From Ambrosia x helenae (taxonomy: Eukaryota; Streptophyta; Magnoliopsida; Asterales; Asteraceae), in NCBI GenBank assembly GCA_030844895.1, contig CM061224.1:5357591-5421590 (forward strand): a stretch of DNA of 64,000 nucleotides. Direction: 5' to 3'. Under the pieces are notes generated by a model. It did not search any database. It was not told where the DNA came from and saw nothing but the letters and a program-made list of their open reading frames with translations. Below are positions 45,573 through 57,680 of this stretch, piece after piece (the stretch's first letter is position 1; every line of letters begins with the position of its first letter). The translations under genes and the position numbers were made by a program.

Positions 45573-46182
45573 AGTTGGATTGGATTTATTATTTGGATTC
45601 CGAGTCAACGCACGTTCTTTTTCTAACGCTCATGGAAAGCGTTACCTAACACATTAATATTCATCACAAATCCTTTAATGGAGGCATGTATGTGCCTTTG
45701 TCCTTGTGTTTGTGCTCGTCTCTCCGCTTTTTAGCGATGGAAATGCTATTATGTTCTATACGTAAACAATTTTAAAATTATAATTTTACGGACGTTCATC
45801 TCTTCGCTTTTTTTTAGCGATGGAGAAACACACAAAGACACGAAAGAGAGTCGAAAGGTTACGAATAAAAGCAACAAATAATCACTTCTAGGTTCCGGTT
45901 TGGTTACTTAGTTGCAAGACCTAATAGGTACTAGTAATGTTTAATCGACAACATATAGTCATAACTTATGTTGATCATTCTACTAACCTAGAACATGATC
46001 CATGCACTTACGCATCAACCATTCGATCCTTAACTAGAGTATGTTGGACATGATCGTGAGACGTACTACTATAAACCGCCTGTTGAATCAATGCAAAAGT
46101 TAATCACACCAAAACGAATCTAAATCCCAAACATATGACTGGCACAAGTTCAAACGTTTAAACATAGTTATCATTCTACTAA
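45572..46182. other. Promoter-side spacer
   Basis: Upstream of the - strand gene. GCTTTTTAGCGATGGAAA-like text recurs at 45726 and 45807. No gene. Confidence 0.35.
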
Positions 46183-46440
46183 GTGTATGTTTGGCAAAAC
46201 TAGCTGATGGCTGGTAGCTGTAGCTTTTTAAATATATTTTGATGTTTGGCAGATTAGCTAGAACTTTTAATAAAATGTATAAAATGACCATAATGGGCAT
46301 TAACTAAAAAATTGTATGGATGTTTTTTTTATTTTTTTATGATAGAATGGGTACTTGTGTCATTTACTCATTGAAAGCTTGTAGCTAGTATGAGTTTTTT
46401 TTCTTAAACGCTAGTACTAGTAGTTTTTCATGTCCAACAC
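46183..46440. mobile_element. MITE with GTGTTTGGC-type ends
   Basis: Starts GTGTATGTTTGGCAAAAC and ends TTTTTCATGTCCAACAC, inverted to each other. Contains CTAGCTGATGGCTGGTAGCT and AGCTTGTAGCTAGTA. No duplication resolved because a SINE begins at its right edge. Confidence 0.6.
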
Positions 46441-46748
46441 CTGTAGCCCAGTTGGTTGAGGGCCTAAAGTTTCCTATGGGAGGCTTGGGTTCAATTCCCA
46501 CTAGCTACATTTGGAGTACATTGGTGGATAGAAAATGAGGGATGACCCAGCCATTGGCTTGGGTTCGAGTCCTGATCCCAGCCGGTTTTACCGATTATTT
46601 CACCGTCGTGCCTTCGGGCGGGTGAGTGGTCGGGTTTTCCCGGGAATTGGTGGCAATTGGTGGCCCAGGTACTCTCGAGTACCTGATTCGCCAAAAGGGT
46701 GCCCGAGAGTACTCGGAAATTGATTCGTTGACCGTTAAAAAAAAAAAA
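46441..46748 (+). mobile_element. tRNA-derived SINE, full length
   Basis: The head has box A TAGCCCAGTTGGTTGAGGG (from 46444) and box B GGGTTCAATTCCC (46487-46499). A body of about 220 bp includes a second GGGTTCGAGTCC. The 3' end is CGTTGACCGTT plus A12. The tail matches the L1 elements of the window. No duplication found. Confidence 0.85.
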
Positions 46749-46981
46749 CTAGATAGAATTACAAGTTGTTAAGTCAATGCTGATATAAATATTTGAATGG
46801 GTACATATACATAACTTACGTTGATTAATTTTGACTAACTTTAGACAAGAATCATATTAAATGGCACACACGAAACATCTACTGCAAATCTAAAATTTAT
46901 CTAGAAGGGAATGACAATATGAGGAGATTTAATAATTCTTTTGAATTCAACAATTAACATAAGAAAAAAAATATCACCCAC

Positions 46982-47402
46982 AAAAAGGGTGTTGCTAAAT
47001 ACACTCCCTTTATATTATTTTTACTGATTACACTCCCCTTAAAGTTTTTAAATAAACATAATTAAACCTTATATTTTTTTATAGAATTTTCTCTTCTATT
47101 CTAATATAAGTTTGTCTCAAACTATAGTAATTAAATCATAAAGATTAAAACTAACAATATTTTAGATGGGGTTTTGTACCACCGAGATGATGACGAGATT
47201 CATGGGACGGTGATGCTTCAATTATGTAATGAAGATGATGTTCATGGGGTGAATAACTTAAAAAGGGTTGATTACACGAAGAATATGAGTTACTAAAATG
47301 ATTTTTTTTAAGTAGAATGATAGAATTTGATAACTTTTAATCTGTTTTTTTTTTAAGGGAGTGCACTTAGTAAAAAGGGGGAGTGCATTTAGCCAACCCC
47401 AC
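46982..47402. mobile_element. MITE with GGGTGTTGCTAAAT ends
   Basis: The left end GGGTGTTGCTAAATACACTC pairs with the right end GAGTGCATTTAGCCAACCCC. A second inverted pair (ACTCCCCTTAAAG / TTAAGGGAGTGCACTT) lies just inside. Flanks are CACAAAAA and ACCAAAAA, too simple to be sure of a duplication. Confidence 0.75.
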
Positions 47403-48080
47403 CAAAAAAGTTGTCACTGTTCATATACATTATTATATATAACAATTTCCATCGTTGGCTACAGTAACTCCAAATTAAACAACCTTTTGCTTGCACTTTA
47501 TTTACTATAATGCCATTATTATTCCAGAAACAAAAGTCGTGGTCCAAAATAACAACCTTTCATTTCCAATTTAATTATGAAAGTGCCACATGTTGATCGT
47601 CGTGTATCGCCCAAACAATTTCTTGCAGTCTAGCTCTGCCAGGTGTAGTATGAAGAGTTGAGTTATTTGTGACGTGGTGATGGATCGGCGACAAACAGAT
47701 GAGAGCGACGGCGGAAGACGGTGGTGGTTCATGGTTGCAAATCTCAGGGTTACAGCTTCGATCGATGTTACGTGTAGACAACACCGGAAGCGGCGATGTC
47801 CACGTATGCCGATCTCATTGTGCATCCTCACCGTCACCTTCCGCCGTCCTCGGATGAGAGCATCTTGACAAGGTGATATTGTCGTCGCTTGCTATCTAAA
47901 TAACGGGTAGTAAAGAACGTTTTGGATTTCAATGATTATCTTTTGTAACTACTTATGCCTACCACCACCCCAGCGTGGAACCGGTTCAGACAACATAGTC
48001 TGGGCGTGTGAGTAGGGGCAGGACCTGCAAGAGCGTGTGTGAAGTACTCTGCCACCTTCCAATGAGACCTTCACCTTCCT

Positions 48081-48119
<39 letters not shown>

Positions 48120-48180
48120 AAATCCTACTCACAAATGTAACCCCGCCATAATGTGCGGGTGCTGCATTCGATTGGCAGTA
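47403..48180. other. Interior of Helitron-like region, unassigned
   Basis: A GC-richer block (47640-47870) stays open in several frames but is not recognised; it could be captured exon DNA. 48079-48118 is an A run of about 40 nt. Confidence 0.35.
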
Positions 48181-48220
48181 TATTTCCGCGCCGCGCATAG
48201 CGCGGCATGTAATATACTAG
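48181..48220 (+). mobile_element. Helitron 3' terminus
   Basis: Perfect 7-bp hairpin GCCGCGC-ATA-GCGCGGC, then ATGTAATATA and CTAG (48217-48220) before T. The 5' terminus was not found. Confidence 0.7.
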
Positions 48221-49487
48221 TTCATCAATAATCATCATAGACTACAAATAAACATAAATAATTTTAATTATTTTATCTTCATCTCACATCACTACAGTGT
48301 TGACCATTTGATCTCCTCTTTAGTGGGCTGCTCAAGCCCTCTTCTTTTATTCACAAACGGCCCAGCCGTTCTTTCTTTCCTGCACAGCCCAGTAATATAC
48401 TATACCCATTCAATTTATTGCAATTACATATTGTATTTACTAGTTTACCCCAGGTGTTTACGGGATAAACAAATATAATATGAAGTGATAAAATATGTAT
48501 ACTGTAAAAAGAATATGTCGTTTTTTCGGAGAATTAGATATTGTGATGAATTAAAACACAAGATTATTTAACGCATACATTTTAGTTGTTACATAATTAT
48601 ATCAGTTGCCACTTAGGATTTGGCATAGTAGTCAAGAGGGATACCTCTTGTGGGATACCAAGGATCAATACTTAGAGTGTAATTTAGTTTAGGATTTAGG
48701 AGATAAAGCTTAGCTGATTAAATAATAATAATAATAATACTTTTGTAGCACTTTGAGGTACTAAGAACAACATATGTTAAATAGTCTTATAATTTCATAT
48801 AAATTAACAATTTTACCTTTTAATAAATAGAGATATCATTTGTTTAATTAACTAGATCTTAACTAAATCGACTCTCATTTTACCCTTTAATCTAAAACAG
48901 TTTGCTCATTTTTGGGTATTTGGCCCTCGTTGTTCCAATCACAAGTCACAAAAATCGCGAAAAAGTCACAACTGGAGTTAGTGACCCTCAATGTTCCCGA
49001 AACTTGATAGATTTGTCGGAATATTTGGAAAAGAGATACTAGTTTGATTAATTTTGGGTTATTGGTGGTTCTTGACGTTGGCTGTGGTGTTGTTTGCATG
49101 TGAGGAGGGTGTAGCTTATTGATGTTGGTTGTGGTGGTTCTTAGAATGGCACTTTACACAAATGGTTCATATAATTAAATAGAGCTAATTACATAAATGG
49201 TGCTTCTGGTTCTAAATCTATCTTAGTCATTTAACAGAAAATTTGATGTTCGTTGCCAATGTATTACGGTATACTCCGTATAAAATTAAATCATGAAACT
49301 CTGAACTCAACAACTTTAACCACTTAAAACCGAAAGGTACTGTTTTACAAAAACCAAATAAACCTTTTGTACAACCAACTCTTTAAGTATAGGTAGGTAT
49401 GTGAAAATGAAAATAATATATGAAGGTAAATTATTAACTTTATTTTAATTTGGAAAATAATTTTGGTTTTTGGAAAATAATATATGG
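48221..49487. other. Spacer with a worn SINE-like piece
   Basis: 48612-48740 has a box A-like TTTGGCATAGTAGTCAAGAGG and a weak box B (AAGGATCAATAC), ending near an (AAT)n run: possibly an old SINE. The remainder is AT-rich with no gene. Confidence 0.4.
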
Positions 49488-49660
49488 TGGTTTTTTTAAC
49501 GGCTAATTTTCTTTACCATATTTATACCCTTTTTATTACACATTTTATTTCGTCCTCTTTTAAATACACCATTTTTTTGCCTCTCATGAGACTTGAAATT
49601 CCAATCTCTCATTTGAAACCCCAACACCTTTACCACCATACCACAAGGGGTGGGCATATG
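49488..49660 (-). mobile_element. tRNA-derived SINE
   Basis: On - : box A TTGTGGTATGGTGGTAAAGG and box B-like GGAATTTCAAGTCTC, ending TTAGCCGTT-A7, the tail shared with other SINEs and L1 copies here. Right next to a hAT MITE. Confidence 0.65.
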
Positions 49661-49662
49661 AC

Positions 49663-49904
49663 TAGGGATGAGCATATTGCACCGAATACCGAACTGATAC
49701 CGATTCCAAATTGAGGGTGTTTGGTATCGGTACTCACATTTAGAGGTTTTCAGTTTCGGTATCAGTATTTTAAGGTAAAATACCGATACCATACCGGTAC
49801 CGTACCGTATATTTTTAGCATCGGTATTAGGTTTTGAGAGTTTTCGTGATCGGTATTTTCGAGATTAATATCGGTTGATACTAATACCGTCCCGGGCTCA
49901 TCGT
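49663..49904. mobile_element. hAT MITE with TAGGGATGAGCA end
   Basis: Begins TAGGGATGAGCA and ends GGGCTCATCGTA. The interior is packed with ATACCG and CGGTAT motifs in both directions. The 8-bp duplication is eroded beyond recognition. Confidence 0.65.
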
Positions 49905-51057
49905 ACTTGCCACTATGGTTGTTAAAATTAAGTGTTGAGGGTTAAATCGTGCCCACGTGGATGGTACTAGAGTGACGTTAAGTGTCCAATGTGAAGGAGA
50001 CAGCCGGTTATTGCATGCTAGGCCCCCTTTGACTCTTTACCACCACTCAATTTTTCACATGTTTTGTTTGGTTGGACAAAATTACCTAAATGGTATTTTC
50101 AAATGCATTTTTTAAATAACGATGGTATGATTAAACCTTATTTCTAAAAAGGAAACAAAAAAAAATATATAAATTCATTTTTTGAAATAAGATGGAGGTA
50201 TATTTAGCTCAACAATTCAACATAACTAGTGTGTTTATGATTGGACAAGAACTACAACCCAAGAGGTGTTTGTGGGTCAAGAGCTTAACCGAACGTAACT
50301 AATTATGCAGCTTTGTAAGATTGAAGACTGACCCTTTTATGGGTCTAGTTCAGGTTTTTGTGAGTTGGGTCACATATAATGGGTCGTATAATTTCAACTT
50401 AAAAAGAAAGGGTATGTGTATTCCCACACCCCAAAAATCTATTTCAATAACCTTTGGCTCGTATAGGTCTATATTGAGCGTATAACCAGTCCGCATCGAC
50501 GAAAGGTGATTTATAACGTACGTATATTACACACGGCATAGTATACAATATTATACCGATGCGATACTATACTATACTATATGATTTGCCATCAAATATG
50601 CATATTTACATAGCCACAATTATCCCCAATTAAGGCAAATTTTAGGGTATTATCACATAAAATGTTATTTAAATCTTTCCTATTTGATAATTATAGTTTT
50701 GGATGTATCGTGTTACAATAATCAAGAAAATACAAACAAAATGAAGTATGAACCCGAAGCTACAAAAGTCAGGTATGCCCTCGCAATAATCTATGCTTAA
50801 AAATAAAAGAAAGTTGTCATCAAAGCTAAGCACGCTTGTGCTCATCGTTGAGCAAGGCCGTGCAGGGTGAAGACAAGCGAAGAATCTTAAAAACCAGACA
50901 AGACTGCAAGATTAGAAGAGTATGTCGGGACACCTAGCCAAGCACGGCCGTGCATATGACCGCCGAGGACAAAATCTTTGCACATGTATACGAGGTCTGA
51001 TGGAATGCTGGACAGTTGGCCTAGGCACAGTTGTGCTCAGGCCTGGCATGACCATTC
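49905..51057. other. Gene-free segment, probably old LTR-element sequence
   Basis: 50820-51050 repeats AGCACG..TGTGCTC and GCACGGCCGTGC phrases, which often occur in untranslated parts of plant gypsy elements. No coding domain seen. Confidence 0.4.
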
Positions 51058-52264
51058 TTGTCACACCCTCAAAATCCACTTGCGGAGTTTTACCGCGAGG
51101 CGCATGACAAACCAGGATCCAAACCAACGATCACAATAAACAAGTCTAAATGAACATATGCAATTTAAGAAAACATAGTTTAAAAATCCCCAAGTACAGC
51201 GGAAGCTTATTCAAAACATAATCCAAAATAAACCAAGTGTTCAACGTTTGAAAACCATGCAATCCTAACTAGACGCCGTGCAGACGCGTGCGCCCTAGTT
51301 CCATTGTGCTACCTTAGCGACCTGAGAAAACATGTAAAAGTTTACGTCAGCACAAAAATGCTGGTGAGTTTACAGGTTTTGTAATCACCGTACCAAGTTC
51401 AACATGTCCATACTATAACAAATCGAAAACCAAAGTACGCTAGCTAGGCGTATGTTTTGTTACTACTACGATTGGAAAACCATTACTAACTCGCAAACCA
51501 GATGTTGTGCCCGAATAGTAAACCTGTTGTTCCTGTTTGAGACAATATGCACTCGCCCGGCCCTCCAAGCCGACGAGCGGGGTTGGTCACTCCCAATAGC
51601 GCTATTCACATTTCCCCGTTGTGCTAACCCGCACATTCATGGTTCCCCCCGGGACTTCCAAAGATCGTATAGTAAACCATAGAAACCCATAGTATGACAG
51701 TAGTTACCAAACATAAGTTTTAACACATGTTTTCTCCCCCGAAAAGTGAAACCAGTTAAAAGAGGGGCCGTAAACTCACCTTAGGTTGCGTTACTTCGTA
51801 ATACGAATAAACTCAGCAAGCTATGCTAGTCCCGTAAAGCGGCGACCTAACATATGACAGTTGCAAGTACTTAGACTAATAACCCGCATGTTAGTTAGTC
51901 CCTAGATGTCCAGACCATAACCAAGTTCGTTTGAAAACACCGTGACTGTTAAATTAACCCAAAGTACAAGACTCGACATCCCATTGGTGACCCGAGACTC
52001 CCCGTGTTATGCTTACACTCTCAAACATACAATCATGCAATCACACTTAACATACGTTAACGTTCAACAAGTTACAGCACGTAGTTCAAGTATCACGTAA
52101 ACAAGTCCGAACATATGTTACCAAGTTATTAGATATGTTACTGGGTTCCTAGCATGTTCCTATATGTCAAATCGGGTCTCGGAATGCTAATTTACACTTA
52201 CAGCAGTAGTACACGCGATTATGAAAAGTCAACTAGCATTTAGGTTGGTCAACAGGCATTTAGG

Positions 52265-52510
52265 AAGGCTAATCGCCTATACTATAGGCGATTAGGGCTA
52301 TCTCATATGTAATTTTTGAGTTTATAGGCGATTACGTCGTAAAGCATGCAATTCAGGACTTAACTAGCATTTAGGATCGTAAATGCCTGAAGTAAAGGGG
52401 AATAGGATCCTATTCGCCTATACTATAGGCGATTAGGGCTCCCCTTCAGGCGAATGGGCTCCTAATCGCCTATAGTATAGGGGATTAGGATTCCTATTCG
52501 CCTATAGCAC
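52265..52510. repeat. TATAGGCGAAT palindrome cluster 1 in LTR
   Basis: At least six copies of CCTATA or TATAGGCGATTAGG in alternating orientation, several joined head to head as CGCCTATACTATAGGCG, which can form hairpins. Confidence 0.8.
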
Positions 52511-53118
52511 GTCTGTCCCGGTTTTTCGCGCGTTTAACACTCCAAATCCAATCCAGAACGTGTGTAAACATCAAATATCAATCAAATAACTATATCAAAC
52601 ATATATCAATCAAAATCCTTCGTTTAACCTTGTTCTATCAGCCCTGCATGCAATCATGTATCCCAAAAACAACACATATGGCATGAATCACCATATTAAC
52701 ATGCATAACCGTAACCCTAATTAACAATAACTCAGATCTCATCATCATGATATCATTATTAATCTGAAACTACCCTAATAACATGTTAATCATCTCCTTG
52801 AATCATAAAAACCCTATCTTTTCATTGAAAACCCACATACAACATGCATGCTATTTAAAATCCAATTAACAACGATTATTAACGATTTTTAAAAGACTCA
52901 AACGTTTATAAACAGGTCTGGACCATTAGGGATTCAATGAAAACGTTAATTAAGGTTGCATGGATGAAAACCACACCTTAGATTTGTGATAGAATGATGG
53001 AATAGGCTTGAAACCTTGTGTTTTGATCCAAAATCGTGTTCCAGAGGTTGTGTGTGTGTTGGGGCGGGTTATGGGACGACTAGGGTTGATATTATGAAGT
53101 TTAGGAGGTCAAGCATTG

Positions 53119-53127
53119 TATTTATAG
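53119..53127 (-). promoter_or_regulatory. TATA box of the LTR
   Basis: CTATAAATA on -, followed by a leader containing AACCCTAGTCGTCCC. It confirms the - orientation of the LTR. Confidence 0.5.
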
Positions 53128-53149
53128 TCGTTTTTAGTCGTCCAGCACG

Positions 53150-53290
53150 TTATAGGCGATTACGCAGCATTATCAGGCGAATAGGGATCCTATTCGCCCC
53201 CAGTATAGGCGAATAGGGCCTATTCGCCCCATTGATAGTCCTATTCGCCCCCCTATAGGCGATTAGGACCCCCTATTCGCCTATAGGGGT
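53150..53290. repeat. TATAGGCGAAT palindrome cluster 2 in LTR
   Basis: Repeats of ATAGGCGAATAGGG and CCTATTCGCC. On - this cluster lies just upstream of the TATA box region (U3) and cluster 1 lies downstream, so only cluster 1 would be transcribed from it. Confidence 0.75.
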
Positions 53291-53671
53291 TGATTCCGTG
53301 TGTTTTGCGCGTTAAACCCCGTTTTAACATATGTTAACACATTTTCACGTACCGACAAGTCACATAATGATTGTAAACACATAATACTTGCAAACAAACA
53401 TATTCACACTCGTTCACCAATTCCCGGGACTCGAGACTTGTATGTTCCCTATGCTCTGACGATTCTACGAATCGTCACCCTTTGTACACTTGGTTAAGGA
53501 CCGACATCTAATGAACCTCTAGACTAACATCTAATGATTCTCTATACCAAACTAACAGTTCCCGAATCGTAACACGACTCAACTATCCCGTTAAGTATAA
53601 TATACGCGTGACTCGCTAAGGTAGACTTTAATCTAGACAACGTTGTTAATCAGAATTTGCCGGGTGTCACA

Positions 53672-54194
53672 TCATCCCCACGTTAAAAGAATTTTCGTCC
53701 CAAAAATTGCACAAGTATCAAAAGGAATAACGAAGGAAACAAACAAAAGATAGAAACCAAAAGAGAGATTTACCCGAGTTGTCACAATTCTCACCTGCTA
53801 TACATACTACTATAAATAGCAGCCGCTTCTCACCATTTCATGTAGTCCATTTCTACCATTTTATCGCATACTCTCCCAAACAAATCTCTCGTCTGGAAAG
53901 CATCTATATCCACCCAGTAGAGGCTGGTATCACTACAAACCACATTGTAATAGAAAATCCTTTCTATCTCGCTTTCCCAAGTCCTTTTCGACCTGGCCCT
54001 ACTCCGCCTCCCGTTCACAAAGAGAGTTTCTGTTGATATAATCGCGACCAATTTTAGAAGTTTTGTGATTATTTAAAAAAATGTTTAAACTTTACTATTT
54101 GTGCACAAAAAGACAAAAAAAAAAAAAAAAAAAAAAAAAACACGATATCAAAATAATACCCATTAATAAAATATGTGCTAAAGCTAATGTTAAA
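53672..54194. other. Polypurine tract side and unassigned LTR-like DNA
   Basis: 53672-53710 is the - strand PPT and pol end. 53780-54045 has TATAAATAGCAGCCGC (53811) and a pyrimidine-rich leader and could be a fragment of another LTR on +. An A run lies at 54117-54139. Confidence 0.4.
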
Positions 54195-54643
54195 GATTTA
54201 ACCAAGGTTTTCAGAACCGGACCGGACGTCGAACCGGCCTGCTTACCGGTCCACTGGTCGGACCGGTCGGACCGGTTCGACCGGATTTAAGAACCGGACA
54301 ACATTATAAAAATTATAAAAAAATATATAAAAATTCAAAAAAATTATAAAAACTCGTAAAAAGCATAAAAATTCAAAAAAACCCATAAAATACAAAAAAA
54401 AACCATAAAAAACATAAAATTTTAAAAAGAAAAATTATAAGAAACTCTAATAAAAACAACAATTGATCATTCAAAACCAACCAAAAAACAAAATGCAACA
54501 TAATCTTAAAGTAACAAACTAACAAACCAAATCTTTAAAGTTTAGAACATCACCAACAATTTAACACCACAATACAAGTATCAAAATACACAACCAAGTA
54601 CCAAATTCAAATTGCCATCAACAAAAACCAAAAGTGCAACTTG

Positions 54644-57102
54644 CTATGAAGAATCTAAATCATCATCATCATTTTCGCCATCAGCATCATCCATATATTC
54701 ATCTTCATCACTAACATGAACCGGGTCATTGAAACATTGCCCTAAATTTTAATAAATGAGAAGCCATTAAATATATAGTTTTTTGTAATCATTTTATCTA
54801 AAAGGAAATACTTACCTTCGGATGCTTGTGTTTCTAACGGGTCAGTGTTAATTGGCGGCACTTCCTCTAACATATTTTCTAGCTCATCATAATCAAGTTC
54901 CTTTTCCGCCGCATCTTCCACTACCCAAAAGTCGTTATCATCAATGGTTTCGAAATCAATAGGGTCATATGGCCTTTTATGTTTCCTAATACATTCAAAA
55001 TCAAAACTTTTGTAAATATTATTTGAACAAAAAAAAAACAAGAAAGATACTACTTAAATTGTACCTATTTTGTAGACGTAAGTTGTAATGAACATATACG
55101 AGGTCACAAAGTCTTTGATGCTCCAAGCGGTTCCTTCTTTTGGTGTGGATTCTCTCAAAAACACTCCAATTACGTTCGCAACCAGAAGAAGATGCGGTCT
55201 GACTTAGAATTCTTACCGCAAATTTTTGCAACGGCGGTACATCTCCACCAAATGCTTTCCACCACTCATCTAATTATAAAAGTAACATAATAGGTACAAT
55301 GGTGTTAAAAAAAATAAATATACAAAACTAATATCAAAAATAAAAAGTAAAGTATACGTACCAGGACGAGTGTTCTTTACAGAAGACATAGCAATAGGTC
55401 GACCAAAGCTACCCTCTCTATCACGAAATTGGCCTAGCATTGTAATAGTTATTTGCTCTTTTGGATCTAAACTCGCCATTTTCTCCATCATATCAAGAAC
55501 GCCTACCCATCCTTCAGACTTTTCGTCACAATTATCCTTTTCATATTGAAATATTGGATTGAGCCAATAAGCTGCTGCATGGAGACTCTTGCGTAACATC
55601 TTATCCCAACGAGCATCAATGATACCAATGTACTGCTTGTAAAGATTCTTTTTCCTTTTAAACAAGTCTTTTACTCCGTTTTTTACCCTAAGCATACCTT
55701 CATAAACATAACCTAACGAAGGTCTTTCATCGGAGTCACAAATACGCAAAAGTTTCAAAATAGGAGTCATCACCTTCACCGTTATCAAAGAGTTTTGCCA
55801 AAACCTATCATCCAATATAGTCTGTCTCACATCCTTAGCTTTTGGCATTTTCATCATCTTCTTGAAATCATTAGAAGTTACTAACGCTTGCAAGTCAGAT
55901 TGGTGATCACATAAGCTCTTCAAGGCAATGAATGACGTACCAAAGCGGGTGGCCCCTGGTCGAATGATTTCTGTCCAACCAGGTCTTTTCCTCAACCAAT
56001 TTAAAGGCCACTTATGGTTGTAGATGAAAACTGTAATGCGTGATGCAAGTTGAATCAAACTAGCCACATCAGGTGTCTCTGAAATATCCTTCAAGATCAA
56101 ATTAATACAATGAGCAGCACATGGGGACCAAGAAATCGATGGATATTTTTGACTTAATAACCTTCCTGCAGCCTTGTAATTTGCAGCATTATCAGTGACT
56201 AAATGAACAATATTCTTATAACCAACCATTTCTACAATTTCCGCAAACAAATTGCATAAGCTTTCCGCGTTACTTTCAATATCAGACGCATCAACAGATT
56301 TGATAAATGAAATCCCCTTTTGACAATAAACCAAGAAATTAATTAGAGGTCGTTGTCTCATATCCCTCCATCCATCACTCATTATAGTGCAGCCTCTTTC
56401 TGACCAATGTTCTCTATAAGAATCAAGTATGAGTTTCACACTTTCTTTAGCATCTTTCAACAAACTGACACGAATTGCATGGTAGGAAGGTCCTGTATAT
56501 CCATGCCCCATTGTAGCTACTTTGCTCATTGCAATTGGAAAAAGAGGAGAATTAACAGCATTCATCGGTATACAAGCATCATATAACCACATAGCAATAG
56601 CTAAATCTGTATCATGTACTCTTTCTTTACTTTGCCAAACAGATTTAATCGAAGGCTGAGTAGCATCATGTATACCTGTTTTGAAATATGACCGTGTGTT
56701 GTCGGATGTTGAAGAAGCTTTCCTTTTACCAAAACTTTCTTTACTTCTTTGTGTGCTACCCATCTCATCTTCTTGAACTAACCCACCACGAGACGCCTCT
56801 TTTGATTTTTGCGTACTCTCTTCGAAATTATTTTTCATGAGACACCTGGTATCCGCGGGAACCTTTAAACATGGTGCAACATTTCCTTTAATTCCACCAA
56901 GGTGTTGTTTCATACGGTTAATGCCACCTCCACGAAATGTCTTGGCGCAAAATGTACAAGTAAATGTCCTTTTTCCCGCTTCATCTCGACCTTCGGTAAC
57001 AAATTTCCACGTGATATCCTTCTTCATACGAACATTTGATTGGGCGGTCGACTCGGAATGGGGTTCAGTCGGTTCAGATTGATTTTCGTCTAGCGAATTC
57101 AT
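54644..57102 (-). CDS. hAT transposase (BED finger, DUF659, dimerisation domain)
   Basis: Predicted exons on -: 57102-55362, 55269-55065, 55006-54816, 54741-54644. All introns are GT-AG, frames join, giving 744 aa. A BED zinc finger lies at residues about 31-78 (WKFV, CTFC...H...C). A DUF659-type catalytic region follows with two conserved acidic motifs, MSDGW (D243) and LVTDNAANYKAAG (D304), then SPCAAHCINLIL. The hAT dimerisation domain is in exons 1-2 (GCERNWSVFERIHTKRRNRL, then LVYVHYNLRL). The tail is acidic. It cuts and rejoins its own TIRs. All family blocks are present and unbroken, at the family's usual size. Confidence 0.93.
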
Positions 57103-57229
57103 GTTCTACAAAATGAACACAACAATAAGAACAAATACTTACTGTTATGGACAGAAATACAAGAACAAATACTTCATAACGATCTTAAATATCATATATT
57201 ATTTAAAATAATAGATAAGGGATATAATC

Positions 57230-57680
57230 AACGATCTTAAACTCTAATAAACGTATCAGAATCAAAGATTCAGAATCAAAGACTCGAACAGATTCAGAAT
57301 CAAATGACTCGAACAAATGACTCGAACAGATTCAGAATCAAAGATGTATACAAAGACTCAGAATGAAAGACTCGAACAGCTTTCTCCTCTGTTTCCCACT
57401 ATGGTTGTGGCTTTTACAAATGACTCGAACAGATTCAATGATCAAATATATATACAAAATATATATGTATACAAAGTATAGAAACAGAGCATTCATCAAT
57501 CATCATAGTAAATGACTAAATGACTAAATATATATGTATACAAAGTATAGAAACAAAGCATTCATCAATCATACAAAGTATAGAAACAGAGCATTCATCA
57601 TTCATCAATCATCAAATATATATGTATACAAAGTATAGAAACAGAGCATTCATCAATCATCATAGATGCTGATTCATGAT
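57230..57680. repeat. Subterminal repeats of the hAT element
   Basis: Direct repeats: GACTCGAACAGATTCAGAATC-type units (57275-57440), then at least three units containing TATATGTATACAAAGTATAG and AACAGAGCATTCATCAATCAT (57470-57665). They lie upstream of the transposase start, where leader or binding sites would be. Confidence 0.75.

Larger units (their letters stand above)
51058..53671 (-). repeat. LTR of a Ty3/gypsy-like element (3' LTR, minus orientation)
   Basis: The 2.6-kb block starts TGTCACACCC and ends GGGTGTCACA, perfect 10-bp inverted ends with TG..CA. On - it is preceded by a purine tract and the end of a pol-like region (GACGAAAATTCTTTTAACGTGGGGATGA, 53699-53672, split here by reading direction), so this is a 3' LTR. 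A TATA box on - is at 53127-53119. The internal region to its right is almost all lost. Contains two clusters of the palindromic unit ATTCGCCTATA/TATAGGCGAAT (52265-52510, 53150-53290). Confidence 0.82.

Noticed and set aside
47571..47868. Overlapping frames on both strands
   Set aside because: Not recognised in any frame; kept only as possible captured DNA.
50912..51127. Frames on both strands around CACGGCCGTGC
   Set aside because: Probably untranslated LTR-element sequence; part of it crosses into the LTR at 51058.
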